From: Planctomycetota bacterium
GTDB taxonomy: Bacteria; Planctomycetota; Phycisphaerae; Sedimentisphaerales; Anaerobacaceae
Assembly: GCA_020344865.1 (NCBI GenBank)
Contig: CP070830.1
Span: 235,032 to 240,297, forward strand
DNA: 5,266 nt
Direction: 5' to 3'
Within the stretch, counting starts at the first letter, position 1; every line of letters begins with the position of its first letter. The translations under genes and the position numbers were made by a program. The notes under the pieces were generated by a model. It was not told the origin of the DNA. It searched no databases and was given only the letters and a program-made list of their open reading frames with translations. This document shows positions 1 to 5,266 of the stretch, piece after piece.

Positions 1-51
1 AAGGTCTTTTAGGATTTCGTGAAGTGCATTGAATTTGTCATTAATACTCAT
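1..51 (-). CDS. N-terminal fragment of a gene cut by the left edge; product not established
   Basis: An open frame begins at ATG 51-49 and runs off the left edge, giving MSINDKFNALHEILKDL (17 residues). An in-frame ATG at 84-82 would add 11 residues (MDGRTKQNARQ), but it is directly preceded by CCCCGGG with no useful ribosome site. The ATG at 51 has only a short AGG three bases upstream, so neither start is well supported. A stop lies in frame just above the upstream ATG. The gene is co-oriented with the zinc-ribbon gene and starts 78 nt after its stop, with no terminator visible between, so it may be in the same operon. The residues form an amphipathic helix. They resemble the short helix that precedes the PP-loop in LarE-type sulfur transferases, but the diagnostic SGGVDS motif would lie outside the window, so this is only a guess. 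Confidence 0.5.
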   Translation of the reverse strand, partial: MSINDKFNALHEILKDL

Positions 52-129
52 TTGCCTGGCGTTCTGTTTCGTGCGTCCATCCATCCCGGGGAAAAACCAA
101 AGTCAGGACCGTTAATACGAGGTTTGACA

Positions 130-1182
130 CTACCTAATTGGGGTCGTAGTACTAAACAAAATAAGTCGGTCATAGAGAGTCGGGTGTTCGAAGATTGTAA
201 TGTTCATTAAAGCATAGATTGCGGCTGTTGCATCCAGTATCTCAGAGATTTTGTCTTCGGGGCCGGTCCAGATTTCTTTTAATTCCTGGTAGAGTTTACT
301 TTTCATCTCCGACGAAGAGATTTTATTGAGCCTGGCTTTCAGAAAGTCAATTATTTCGTTGAACTCATCCCTGTCAAGCCAAGCTCCATTGCATTTAGGG
401 CACCAGTCAATCAAGATTGTGGAGTCGCCAAAGGACGTGGAGAGCATTTTGACCTGTTCACACTTGGGGCAGAACCGTCGGGAAGGCATCGCATTGGCGT
501 TACCAATTACCTCAACATCGTCGTCGATCCACCTTAGAGTCCGCCATGAATCCTTTGTGCTTTTGTCCTTGAGTTTTCGCAATTCATCCTTATCAAGAAA
601 GATGCCCTTACACCTTGGACAGCCTTCAAGCTGTATCCGGAACACAGTGTAGAGATTCAGGTTTGCCTGACATGCCGGGCAAACATATTCGGTTTCTGAC
701 TTTAGCTGAGCTCGCTTGATTGGTGGTACATCGACTTTGAAATCGGTGTCGGCACTTTTTTTTCGTACTCGCTTATACCAGTACGGCAAATGGACATTGT
801 TTACGAATTCGGAGAATCCCTTGCCTTTAACAGGCATAATTTGTTCAAGCTGGCGATTGATTAAGTCAAGCTCGCCGCCATCGAGCCAAAAGCCGCCACA
901 ATTTCTACAACGATCCAAGACTATATCGCTGCCTATAAAGGATACTTTGTCTAAAGCAGTGTCGTCGCACCTGGGGCATTGTTTGGCCTTCTCGGAGTCA
1001 GCCTGCACCTTCTTACGAGAACAGTATTCGATACTGCCCTCTACGCGAAAGGCCATTTTGTCGAGCTCACCGGCGTCGAGCCAGAGACTGCCGCAAGCCT
1101 CACATATGTCGTAGGCGATTTGGTCTTTTTTGGTCTGGACGAGATTATTGAACATCTCGGCGCTACAGTTTAAACACTTCAT
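130..1182 (-). CDS. Protein with four TFIIB-type zinc ribbons (zf-TFIIB repeats)
   Basis: The product is 350 residues from the chosen start. It has four copies of a CxxC-(about 16-22)-CxxC-G-x-[WF]-LD-x-x-E module typical of the zf-TFIIB (PF13453) family. The cysteine sets are C3/C6/C27/C30, C69/C72/C92/C95, C168/C171/C188/C191 and C238/C241/C261/C264, followed by GSLWLDAGEL, GGFWLDGGEL, KGIFLDKDEL and NGAWLDRDEF. All 16 cysteines are present, so four Zn sites are expected. Residues 110-165 form a basic, aromatic linker, and the last 85 residues are a mainly helical tail without cysteines. No signal peptide or membrane segment is seen, so it is probably cytosolic. The family often has one or two modules, which makes four notable. 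Its biochemical role is unknown; Zn-ribbons of this kind may bind nucleic acid or protein. The start at 1182 is preferred over ATG 1212 or 1203 because AAGAAGGG lies 8 nt before it and translation then begins directly with the first CxxC module. Confidence 0.9.
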   Translation of the reverse strand: MKCLNCSAEMFNNLVQTKKDQIAYDICEACGSLWLDAGELDKMAFRVEGSIEYCSRKKVQADSEKAKQCPRCDDTALDKVSFIGSDIVLDRCRNCGGFWLDGGELDLINRQLEQIMPVKGKGFSEFVNNVHLPYWYKRVRKKSADTDFKVDVPPIKRAQLKSETEYVCPACQANLNLYTVFRIQLEGCPRCKGIFLDKDELRKLKDKSTKDSWRTLRWIDDDVEVIGNANAMPSRRFCPKCEQVKMLSTSFGDSTILIDWCPKCNGAWLDRDEFNEIIDFLKARLNKISSSEMKSKLYQELKEIWTGPEDKISEILDATAAIYALMNITIFEHPTLYDRLILFSTTTPIR

Positions 1183-1190
1183 AAGATTGT

Positions 1191-1198
1191 CCCTTCTT
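1191..1198 (-). promoter_or_regulatory. Ribosome binding site deciding the start of the zinc-ribbon gene
   Basis: On the minus strand AAGAAGGG lies 8 nt upstream of ATG 1182-1180. The longer alternatives at 1212 and 1203 have no comparable purine tract and add a peptide (MPCMARRDNL) that does not belong to the first zinc-ribbon module. A small hairpin (TTGCC, loop TTGCAT, GGCAA; 1198-1213) ends at the edge of this site. Confidence 0.7.
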
Positions 1199-1242
1199 GC
1201 CATGCAAGGCAAAATCTTTGGCGAAAGGTAAACGCTTCACAC

Positions 1243-1314
1243 AGCCGATGGTGGGAATCGAACCCACAACCCCGGCTTTACGAAAGCCGTGCTCTACCGT
1301 TGAGCTACATCGGC
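1243..1314 (-). tRNA. tRNA-Thr (anticodon CGU)
   Basis: The 72-nt cloverleaf is complete. The acceptor stem GCCGATG/CATCGGC has 7 perfect pairs. The D arm is GCTC/GAGC with the GG-containing loop AACGGTA. The anticodon stem CGGCT/AGCCG encloses the loop TTCGTAA with anticodon CGT (plus strand 1280-1282). The variable loop is 5 nt, and the T arm is GTGGG/CCCAC with loop TTCGATT. The discriminator is T and CCA is not encoded, so a CCA-adding enzyme is needed. It reads the threonine codon ACG. The zinc-ribbon coding region begins 60 nt downstream on the same strand. Confidence 0.97.
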
Positions 1315-1325
1315 GGTAATGGTGT

Positions 1326-1354
1326 ATCATACAGAAATGAAAAAGCTTTGTAAA
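1326..1354 (-). promoter_or_regulatory. Sigma-70-type promoter of tRNA-Thr
   Basis: On the minus strand, TTTACA (1354-1349) and TATGAT (1331-1326) are separated by exactly 17 nt, and each matches the consensus at 5 of 6 positions. The -10 box ends 11 nt before the first tRNA base, leaving a leader of only a few nucleotides. The same transcript could continue into the zinc-ribbon gene, because no terminator or second promoter is obvious in the 60 nt after the tRNA. Confidence 0.7.
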
Positions 1355-1587
1355 TGATTAAGACAAGGGTCGTTAATGGGCAAGAATGGGGGGAAAATAA
1401 AAAATTAAAGTGAAAAATGCAAAACCACAGTGCAAAATTTAAAATGGTACTGCTCGAAACCGGATTGCCGCTCGCCAAGGGATAAATTCCACAGGAATGG
1501 CAAGGTTCGAGATTGGGATGCATCGTTATGCGATGCCGGCAATAAGTGGCAGTGAGGAATTTTCTTGCAAGGGAAGGGGGGAATTTG
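1355..1587. other. Intergenic region between divergent tRNA genes, A-rich tract, no gene
   Basis: No frame here looks coding. The part at about 1390-1445 is strongly A-rich on the plus strand and holds the word TGCAAAA twice (1418-1424 and 1431-1437), each within a longer AGTG(C)AAAA context. It resembles a degenerate low-complexity repeat. A nested inverted repeat follows (listed separately). A perfect 6-bp hairpin, GCATCG/CGATGC with loop TTATG, lies at 1520-1536 and is not followed by a T run. Confidence 0.5.
1453..1511. repeat. Nested inverted repeat, possible structured RNA
   Basis: The 3' arm GGAAT-GGCAA-GGTTCGAG (1494-1511) is continuous and pairs in three blocks with the 5' side. GGTTCGAG pairs with CTCGAA(A)CC (1453-1461, one bulged A). 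GGCAA pairs with TTGCC (1465-1469). GGAAT pairs with ATTCC (1486-1490) across a 3-nt ACA loop. The 5' side has a GGA bulge (1462-1464) and a 16-nt bulge at 1470-1485. The fold is possible on either strand. There is no T run after it, so it does not look like a simple terminator. Confidence 0.4.
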
Positions 1588-1616
1588 TAGACTTTGTTTT
1601 TCTAGTGCGGTTTAAG
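1588..1616 (+). promoter_or_regulatory. Putative promoter of tRNA-Tyr
   Basis: TAGACT (1588-1593) and TTTAAG (1611-1616) are spaced by 17 nt and each matches sigma-70 consensus at 4 of 6 positions. The -10 box ends 14 nt before the tRNA, giving a short leader of about 7 nt. The location supports the call; the hexamers are only moderate. Confidence 0.45.
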
Positions 1617-1630
1617 AAGGTTAAATTGAG

Positions 1631-1713
1631 GGGTCGGTGCCCGAGTGGCTAAAGGGAACGGGCTGTAAACCCGTTGGCGCAAGCCTACGTTGGTTCGAAT
1701 CCAACCCGGCCCA
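1631..1713 (+). tRNA. tRNA-Tyr (anticodon GUA)
   Basis: This is an 83-nt class II tRNA with a long variable arm. The acceptor stem GGGTCGG/CCGGCCC has one G-T pair. The anticodon stem ACGGG/CCCGT encloses CTGTAAA with anticodon GTA (1665-1667). The variable arm is TGGC-GCAA-GCCT. The T arm is GTTGG/CCAAC with loop TTCGAAT. The discriminator is A and CCA is not encoded. It is transcribed away from tRNA-Thr and converges on the lipoprotein gene. Its last 8 nt plus 3' flank are duplicated near the right end of the window. Confidence 0.97.
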
Positions 1714-1728
1714 GTGGTTTTTGGGGGG
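1706..1728 (+). repeat. Direct repeat copy 1 (tRNA-Tyr 3' end, candidate attachment site)
   Basis: This copy covers the 3' acceptor strand and discriminator of tRNA-Tyr (1706-1713) plus GTGGTTTTTGGGGGG. The first 17 bases, CCGGCCCAGTGGTTTTT, are identical to 4977-4993. The copies then differ only by one extra T in the second before six Gs. A 17-nt exact match is unlikely by chance in 5 kb. Its position at a tRNA 3' end is the classic location of attL/attB sites, so integration is the leading explanation, but none has been shown. Confidence 0.5.
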
Positions 1729-1765
1729 CAACAGGCAGCACCAAGTCAGGATTGGCGCCTAACTT

Positions 1766-2986
1766 TCACTCCGACAAAGCCTTATCGGTATCATTACTCT
1801 CCGCTCTGCTTCGGGGATGCTCAGCCGCCTCTGTGCCAACCGATAACGAATGGTCGGTATCAGGGCCATATCTTTTTATCGCATCTTTTCTGATATAATC
1901 CATGATTAGAGCAAAGTGAATAACAGGTTCAAGGCGTTTTTTTCGCTGGCTTCTATCAGGATATGCAGCGTTCAAGATGGCAGTTCCTTCCCACATTCTA
2001 GGTTCAATTTCAAATTTTACTGAAAAACCAAATTCAGAGAGAAAGTCAAGATTCGGGACCGGCAGTGATTGAGCCTCCGTGCCTCTACAGTCTGAGACAA
2101 AAGGTATGAGAACCGGGGTAACAAAACCATCATCCAGGCCTAAATCAAGGTGTCTCTTTTTCATATCAATAAAGAAAAAGTCACCTGTAAACCATTTACC
2201 CCTTACACTTTCGGAAGCTCGTTTTGAGATATGCCCTGATTGCACATCGAGCTTTTGAAGTTCTTCGATTAAGACCAACGTCACCGCCTCGTTAAATGTG
2301 TGTTGAGCGTCTCGAAGGGCCAGAGCTGCAACATGGACACCAAACAGATTTGAAAACGTTTCCTCCCAGGTGAATGCAGAGGGATGCTCCGGCTCAAATC
2401 CTTTGCTCTTAAAACCAAACCAAGTAATGATTTCGTGCCAAGTAGCTCCGGCGAAGGCGAGGTACCGGCCGAGACCAACAGAGACCTCGTATGCTATACG
2501 CTCCTTTTCCGGTGGTGATAAATCCTTCCAGTCTTCCGGATAAGTGAGCCTCACAAAATATCGCGAGGGTTCATACAACCTGAATGAGAATTCGTCTCTT
2601 CCATTCATTATTTGCCTAAAGGTCTTGGCGGCGAGAAATACCGTCCAATCAGCCGCTTTACGCGCGTGACCGATATCGATATGGCCCGCTTTACAGGTGT
2701 ACACCAAACCGTTTGTCTCCGACAGATTGGGTCTGTATCCATGTTGTCCCAACTGCTCCGGACCCAAAAAAACGGTACCCAACGTTGGGGTTGGTAAGTA
2801 CCCCACACGGATTCGCGGGCTGGCGTTGAGTCCTTCCCTGACCAGCTCTGCCGCCGTTTTTGATTCGGGGGCCTTGGTTTGCGCCTGATATACGTATGCG
2901 CCGCCCCAGGTCATCGCCTCTTGGCACCCGGTTACTTTTAACAAGAGCAATGACAAAGCGGCAACAACCAAAAATCGTAACATCAT
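1766..2986 (-). CDS. DUF4056-like lipoprotein
   Basis: The product is 406 residues and starts with a lipoprotein signal peptide: a hydrophobic stretch at about 3-16, then the lipobox VTGC with Cys21. Residue 22 is Gln rather than Asp, consistent with outer-membrane sorting. The mature part has conserved-looking blocks: GHIDIGHARKAADWT (101-115), ATWHEIITWFGF (181-192) and SAFTWEETFSNLFGVHVA (203-220). These match my recollection of the DUF4056 (PF13265) family, whose function is unknown. His102, His107, His184/Glu185, His218 and His229 could form a metal or catalytic site; that is inference. The last 35 residues are polar and probably disordered. Two ATGs stand in tandem (2986 and 2983). GGTGA at 2994-2990 could serve either, so the start is uncertain by one residue. 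The gene lies 47 nt after the glycosyltransferase stop without a clear promoter between, so the two are probably co-transcribed. Confidence 0.88.
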   Translation of the reverse strand: MMLRFLVVAALSLLLLKVTGCQEAMTWGGAYVYQAQTKAPESKTAAELVREGLNASPRIRVGYLPTPTLGTVFLGPEQLGQHGYRPNLSETNGLVYTCKAGHIDIGHARKAADWTVFLAAKTFRQIMNGRDEFSFRLYEPSRYFVRLTYPEDWKDLSPPEKERIAYEVSVGLGRYLAFAGATWHEIITWFGFKSKGFEPEHPSAFTWEETFSNLFGVHVAALALRDAQHTFNEAVTLVLIEELQKLDVQSGHISKRASESVRGKWFTGDFFFIDMKKRHLDLGLDDGFVTPVLIPFVSDCRGTEAQSLPVPNLDFLSEFGFSVKFEIEPRMWEGTAILNAAYPDRSQRKKRLEPVIHFALIMDYIRKDAIKRYGPDTDHSLSVGTEAAEHPRSRAESNDTDKALSE

Positions 2987-3033
2987 ATTTCACCGTTCAA
3001 TTTATATGGTCATAAAACAATTAGCTGCGCAGA

Positions 3034-4575
3034 CTAATCCAGATGTTTGAAGCTCGGCCACATTTGCTCCAGCGACGTTTTGGGTTTTCTACAGACGTAA
3101 ACATCCAAATACTTATCATGGGGGATCGCCCACCTGCATCCGTGTTTAGTGACTATCTTGACATCATCGAAGTGATTCTTGAGGCTCTCGGCGTCGATAC
3201 CCATCGAAATCACCACTTCCGCCGAATGTCCCCTCGTTCCCCAGAGATAGTACTGAAGATGCCCGCTTATTGGCTTGGGAAGATTGTACTGTCCACCCAA
3301 GACCCAGATTGCTCCGGCCTGGCCATAGTTTCCCATCAGGACGCAGGCTTTTGACTTATCCTCTTCGCTCAGTCCATTATACGCCCGCCATACGCTTTTT
3401 GCCATTTCGTCCCATCCAAACCTGTCGGCAAAATGCTGAGGAAGACGGCCGGTGCTGACCCTCTCGCCTTTGATTCCCTCCCACACGCTCCTTCCCGTGT
3501 ACTTGACAAACAGCTCAACGGGTACGACAGGCCTTGCAAACGGAACATGAACAAGCCCAATCAAGAAAATCGCCACAGCCGGTATTCTTTTCAGTCGCCG
3601 AACGTTGTGCTTCTCTGCGAACTTTTCAATAAAGACGGCCCCCGACGCAAACAAAACCGTATAGAACGGAGTCGGCAAATAGAATTTTACTTTCAGAATA
3701 ATGCAAATGATTAAAACGACGACGTACGCATACCCCAAGACTCTGAATTTCTTCCCGTCTTCGTTGAAAACAAAATAATAAATACCTGAAAGCCACACGG
3801 GAAAAGAAAAAGCATTCATTACCAAAATTTGATTCTTTATGAATTCCAGCGGCGTTGCGGGCCAGGTTTTCACGGCGGTATAATTTCGATAGTACTCCAA
3901 AGCAGGCAGCCCTTCTTTAATCTGCCAGAGAACATAAGGAGAGGCGACCAACAGAGCTATGGCTACGCCAGCCCATAAGTGCCAGCACAGAAAACATTTC
4001 CGGTGCCCGGTCAGTATCAAAGCTGAGAGTATGCCAAACGCCAGGAAAAGTATTGTGATCTTGGTCATTAACCCAAGCCCGGCGACTATACCGAAAAAAA
4101 TCCAGTACTTCTTATCTGCGGTTTTGAGGAACAGCACCATTATATAAAGCATCAATGTCCAGTTGAGTTTGTCGAAAGCGTCATAAGTATACGTGCTCTC
4201 CCAGCACAGGTATATCGGAGCCAAGGTGACGCATGTAAGGGCAAGCAGCATCGCATTGAGGCCGCCCCCCATTTTCCTGACCATTAAGCTCACGAGCCAG
4301 ACAACCAAAGCGCCGGAAACGGCCGGCAGAAGATGCAGAGCAATGAACGATGTACCCAGAAGGAACCTAACTATGGCAAGAAGAAACGGAACAACGGGCG
4401 GAACATCCACATAGCCGAAGTCCAAATTATCGCTCAGCGCAATATAGTAGAGTTCATCCCGGAAAAAACCATACTCAAAGGGAAACAGACACAGAATTAA
4501 CTTTATTATAACAAAACAACATACGATGGATTTTTCGCCGAGAAGTTTGTCTTTGGAAAGAAATTTTCGGCCCAT
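3034..4575 (-). CDS. Integral-membrane glycosyltransferase, GT39/ArnT-like (GT-C fold)
   Basis: The product is 513 residues and very hydrophobic, with about ten membrane segments up to residue 345, then a soluble tail of about 165 residues. After the first membrane segment comes FFRDELYYIA (37-46). Its Asp40-Glu41 is the acidic signature in the first periplasmic loop of GT39/PMT_2 enzymes (PF13231), where the catalytic Asp sits. Further family marks are the DVPP turn (57-60), LGLMTKITIL (167-176) with Lys172, and KFYLPTPFYT (297-306). The tail carries NYGQAGAI (416-423), ISGH (436-439) and YYLWG (442-446), probably periplasmic. Such enzymes move a sugar from a polyprenyl-phosphate donor to lipid, protein or glycan; donor and acceptor cannot be read here. 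AAGGA at 4589-4585 lies 9 nt before ATG 4575. No donor-synthesis genes are nearby. Downstream is the lipoprotein gene, which suggests envelope work. Confidence 0.9.
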   Translation of the reverse strand: MGRKFLSKDKLLGEKSIVCCFVIIKLILCLFPFEYGFFRDELYYIALSDNLDFGYVDVPPVVPFLLAIVRFLLGTSFIALHLLPAVSGALVVWLVSLMVRKMGGGLNAMLLALTCVTLAPIYLCWESTYTYDAFDKLNWTLMLYIMVLFLKTADKKYWIFFGIVAGLGLMTKITILFLAFGILSALILTGHRKCFLCWHLWAGVAIALLVASPYVLWQIKEGLPALEYYRNYTAVKTWPATPLEFIKNQILVMNAFSFPVWLSGIYYFVFNEDGKKFRVLGYAYVVVLIICIILKVKFYLPTPFYTVLFASGAVFIEKFAEKHNVRRLKRIPAVAIFLIGLVHVPFARPVVPVELFVKYTGRSVWEGIKGERVSTGRLPQHFADRFGWDEMAKSVWRAYNGLSEEDKSKACVLMGNYGQAGAIWVLGGQYNLPKPISGHLQYYLWGTRGHSAEVVISMGIDAESLKNHFDDVKIVTKHGCRWAIPHDKYLDVYVCRKPKTSLEQMWPSFKHLD

Positions 4576-4604
4576 ACCATAAAATCCTTTTTATCAGTGG
4601 CTTA

Positions 4605-4610
4605 AGTATA
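4605..4610 (-). promoter_or_regulatory. Possible -10 box for the glycosyltransferase-lipoprotein operon
   Basis: TATACT on the minus strand matches the -10 consensus at 5 of 6 positions and lies about 30 nt before the start codon. No good -35 hexamer sits 16-18 nt upstream (the nearest TTGATA is about 23 nt away), so the call is weak. An AGTGG/CCACT inverted pair flanks this stretch at 4596-4634. Confidence 0.3.
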
Positions 4611-4976
4611 TACAGCTGGCCATAAAAGACCACTATCAATTTATTCCCTGTGAAATGAAAGAGAACCGGGCGGCATAATTAGAAAATCAAGTGTCCACCA
4701 TTCGTTTAACACCTCAAGCGCAAGCTGACCGAAAGCGATAAAGAATTGGAAAGCTCACAACATCGTATGTCCAAAAAGGTTCACCCGCTAACAACGAACT
4801 CTGTCAGGACTTGCGTTGTCCGCAATCCTTATTCTGCCGGAAATTTTTGAGTCTTTTCAAAGATGCCATGATTCGGCATAAGGCATTCGTTACATTTTTT
4901 GGTCGGGCGTTTTTGGCAAGGCCGGCGATAATCATATTAGGCCCGGTCTGTCCGTGCAACGATGGAGTAAAGATAA
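4611..4976. other. Gene-poor stretch upstream of the glycosyltransferase operon
   Basis: No frame here has a good start, ribosome site and protein-like composition. A short open plus-strand stretch at about 4708-4850 (reading LKRKLTESDKELESS in part) looks a little like a coiled-coil coding remnant, but it lacks a start and has a nonsensical tail. Overlapping open frames on both strands towards the right end give basic peptides without recognisable features. The region is best read as leader plus decayed or non-coding DNA. No integrase motif (such as the HxxR...Y set) was recognised. Confidence 0.4.
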
Positions 4977-5000
4977 CCGGCCCAGTGGTTTTTTGGGGGG
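4977..5000 (+). repeat. Direct repeat copy 2 (candidate attR)
   Basis: This copy repeats the tRNA-Tyr 3' end and its flank in the same orientation, with 17 identical bases, one extra T and then six Gs. Two more bases (AA) also align to its left if a one-base gap is allowed, but no tRNA arms precede it, so this is a fragment rather than a second tRNA. The distance between copies is 3271 nt. It lies 5 nt from the stop codon of the gene to its right. Confidence 0.5.
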
Positions 5001-5005
5001 TGGGG

Positions 5006-5266
5006 TCAGTTTCGCGAGTGCCTTCGGCCAGCGGGAGGGCCGGGAGGCTTATCATCAGGTCGCAGTTGTCTTTTCGGGGCGATGCAAACAGGCGGGTGGA
5101 GCAGCGGTTCATCGTAGGGCGGGTCGTAGGGCGGAGAGTACCATTTTAGCACGTCGAGGGCATCGTTCAGGTTGTCGACGCTCTTTTGGAGGGCCGATTT
5201 AGACTGGAGCTCGTGGCGGATGGCGGTATGAACTGTCTGGCGGGCCTTGACTATTTCGGACTTGGT
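5006..5266 (-). CDS. C-terminal part of a GC-rich gene cut by the right edge; product unknown
   Basis: On the minus strand a frame is open from the window edge for 86 codons and ends at TGA 5008-5006; its start lies outside the window. Third codon positions are mostly G or C, which supports real coding. The peptide begins with a polar helical stretch (TKSEIVKARQTVHTAIRHEL and onward to DALDVLKW, about residues 1-41). A proline-rich, low-complexity tail follows, with PPYDPPYDEP (45-54) and PPGPPAGRR (74-82). I do not recognise the family; the helix-plus-proline tail would suit a small cytosolic or phage-like accessory protein. GC is about 59%, against roughly 40-50% in the rest of the window. 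The stop is 5 nt from the direct repeat, so an insertion may have cut or replaced the original end of this gene. Confidence 0.6.
   Translation of the reverse strand, partial: TKSEIVKARQTVHTAIRHELQSKSALQKSVDNLNDALDVLKWYSPPYDPPYDEPLLHPPVCIAPKRQLRPDDKPPGPPAGRRHSRN
5111..5134 (-). repeat. Tandem 12-bp repeat encoding PPYD-PPYD
   Basis: Two adjacent 12-nt units (minus strand CCGCCCTACGAC and CCGCCCTACGAT) differ at one base. They keep the reading frame of the edge gene and code for PPYD twice, which indicates a recent in-frame duplication. Confidence 0.7.

Noticed and set aside
716..1114. 132-codon plus-strand open frame
   Set aside because: It lies entirely antisense to the zinc-ribbon gene, whose 16 ordered cysteines make that strand clearly coding.
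1305..1523. 72-codon minus-strand open frame
   Set aside because: It runs into tRNA-Thr and across its promoter, has no ribosome site and encodes no recognisable domain.
1520..1536. Perfect 6-bp hairpin considered as a terminator
   Set aside because: No T run follows on either strand and no gene ends nearby.
1714..1765. Terminator between the convergent tRNA-Tyr and lipoprotein genes
   Set aside because: There is a short T run after the tRNA but no convincing stem before it, and nothing suitable on the minus strand.
1674..1898. 74-codon plus-strand open frame
   Set aside because: It starts inside tRNA-Tyr and overlaps the end of the lipoprotein gene antisense.
4578..4580. Alternative ATG for the glycosyltransferase
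   Set aside because: It is out of frame with the coding sequence and only 4 nt from AAGGA, whereas ATG 4575 is in frame with 9-nt spacing.
4576..5005. Search for an integrase or transposase to go with the candidate attachment sites
   Set aside because: No frame shows recombinase or transposase motifs, so no mobile element is called.
4804..5112. 102-codon minus-strand open frame crossing the direct repeat
   Set aside because: It overlaps the edge gene on the same strand in another frame, where codon bias favours the edge gene, and the peptide shows no family features.
4811..5149. 112-codon plus-strand open frame starting at TTG
   Set aside because: It is antisense to the edge gene, has a rare start without a clear ribosome site, and the product is not protein-like.

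Overview
The window holds two complete-looking gene blocks, two tRNA genes and a partial gene at each edge. The organism looks like a Gram-negative-type bacterium: the encoded lipoprotein has a lipobox with no inner-membrane retention signal, ribosome sites are Shine-Dalgarno-like (AAGAAGGG, AAGGA), and neither tRNA gene encodes its CCA end. The pairing of a DUF4056-like lipoprotein with an ArnT-type GT-C glycosyltransferase, and the moderate GC content, suggest an environmental lineage such as Planctomycetota (Phycisphaerae-like). That assignment is an inference from general resemblance, not a demonstrated placement.

Left part (1-1314, all minus strand): a tRNA-Thr(CGU) gene has a strong promoter on its right. 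It is followed 60 nt downstream by a gene for a protein with four TFIIB-type zinc ribbons. After that comes the first 17 codons of another gene, cut by the window edge. The spacing and lack of an obvious terminator suggest that tRNA, zinc-ribbon gene and edge gene may be one transcription unit.

Middle (1315-1713): a 316-nt intergenic region separates the divergent tRNA-Thr and tRNA-Tyr(GUA) genes. It contains both tRNA promoters, an A-rich tract with a short repeated word, and a nested inverted repeat at 1453-1511 that could fold as RNA.

Right part (1714-5266): two minus-strand genes, 47 nt apart, form a probable operon: an integral-membrane GT39/ArnT-like glycosyltransferase, then a DUF4056-like lipoprotein. 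Upstream is about 400 nt with no convincing gene. At the right edge is the C-terminal part of a GC-rich gene that continues outside the window.

The most unusual signal is a near-perfect direct repeat. The last 8 nt of tRNA-Tyr plus about 15 nt of 3' flank (1706-1728) recur at 4977-5000. The repeat brackets the glycosyltransferase/lipoprotein pair and lies 5 nt from the stop of the right-edge gene, where GC content jumps to about 59%. This resembles attL/attR scars of an islet integrated at a tRNA 3' end, although no integrase is visible. I did not find a defence system, CRISPR array or insertion sequence.
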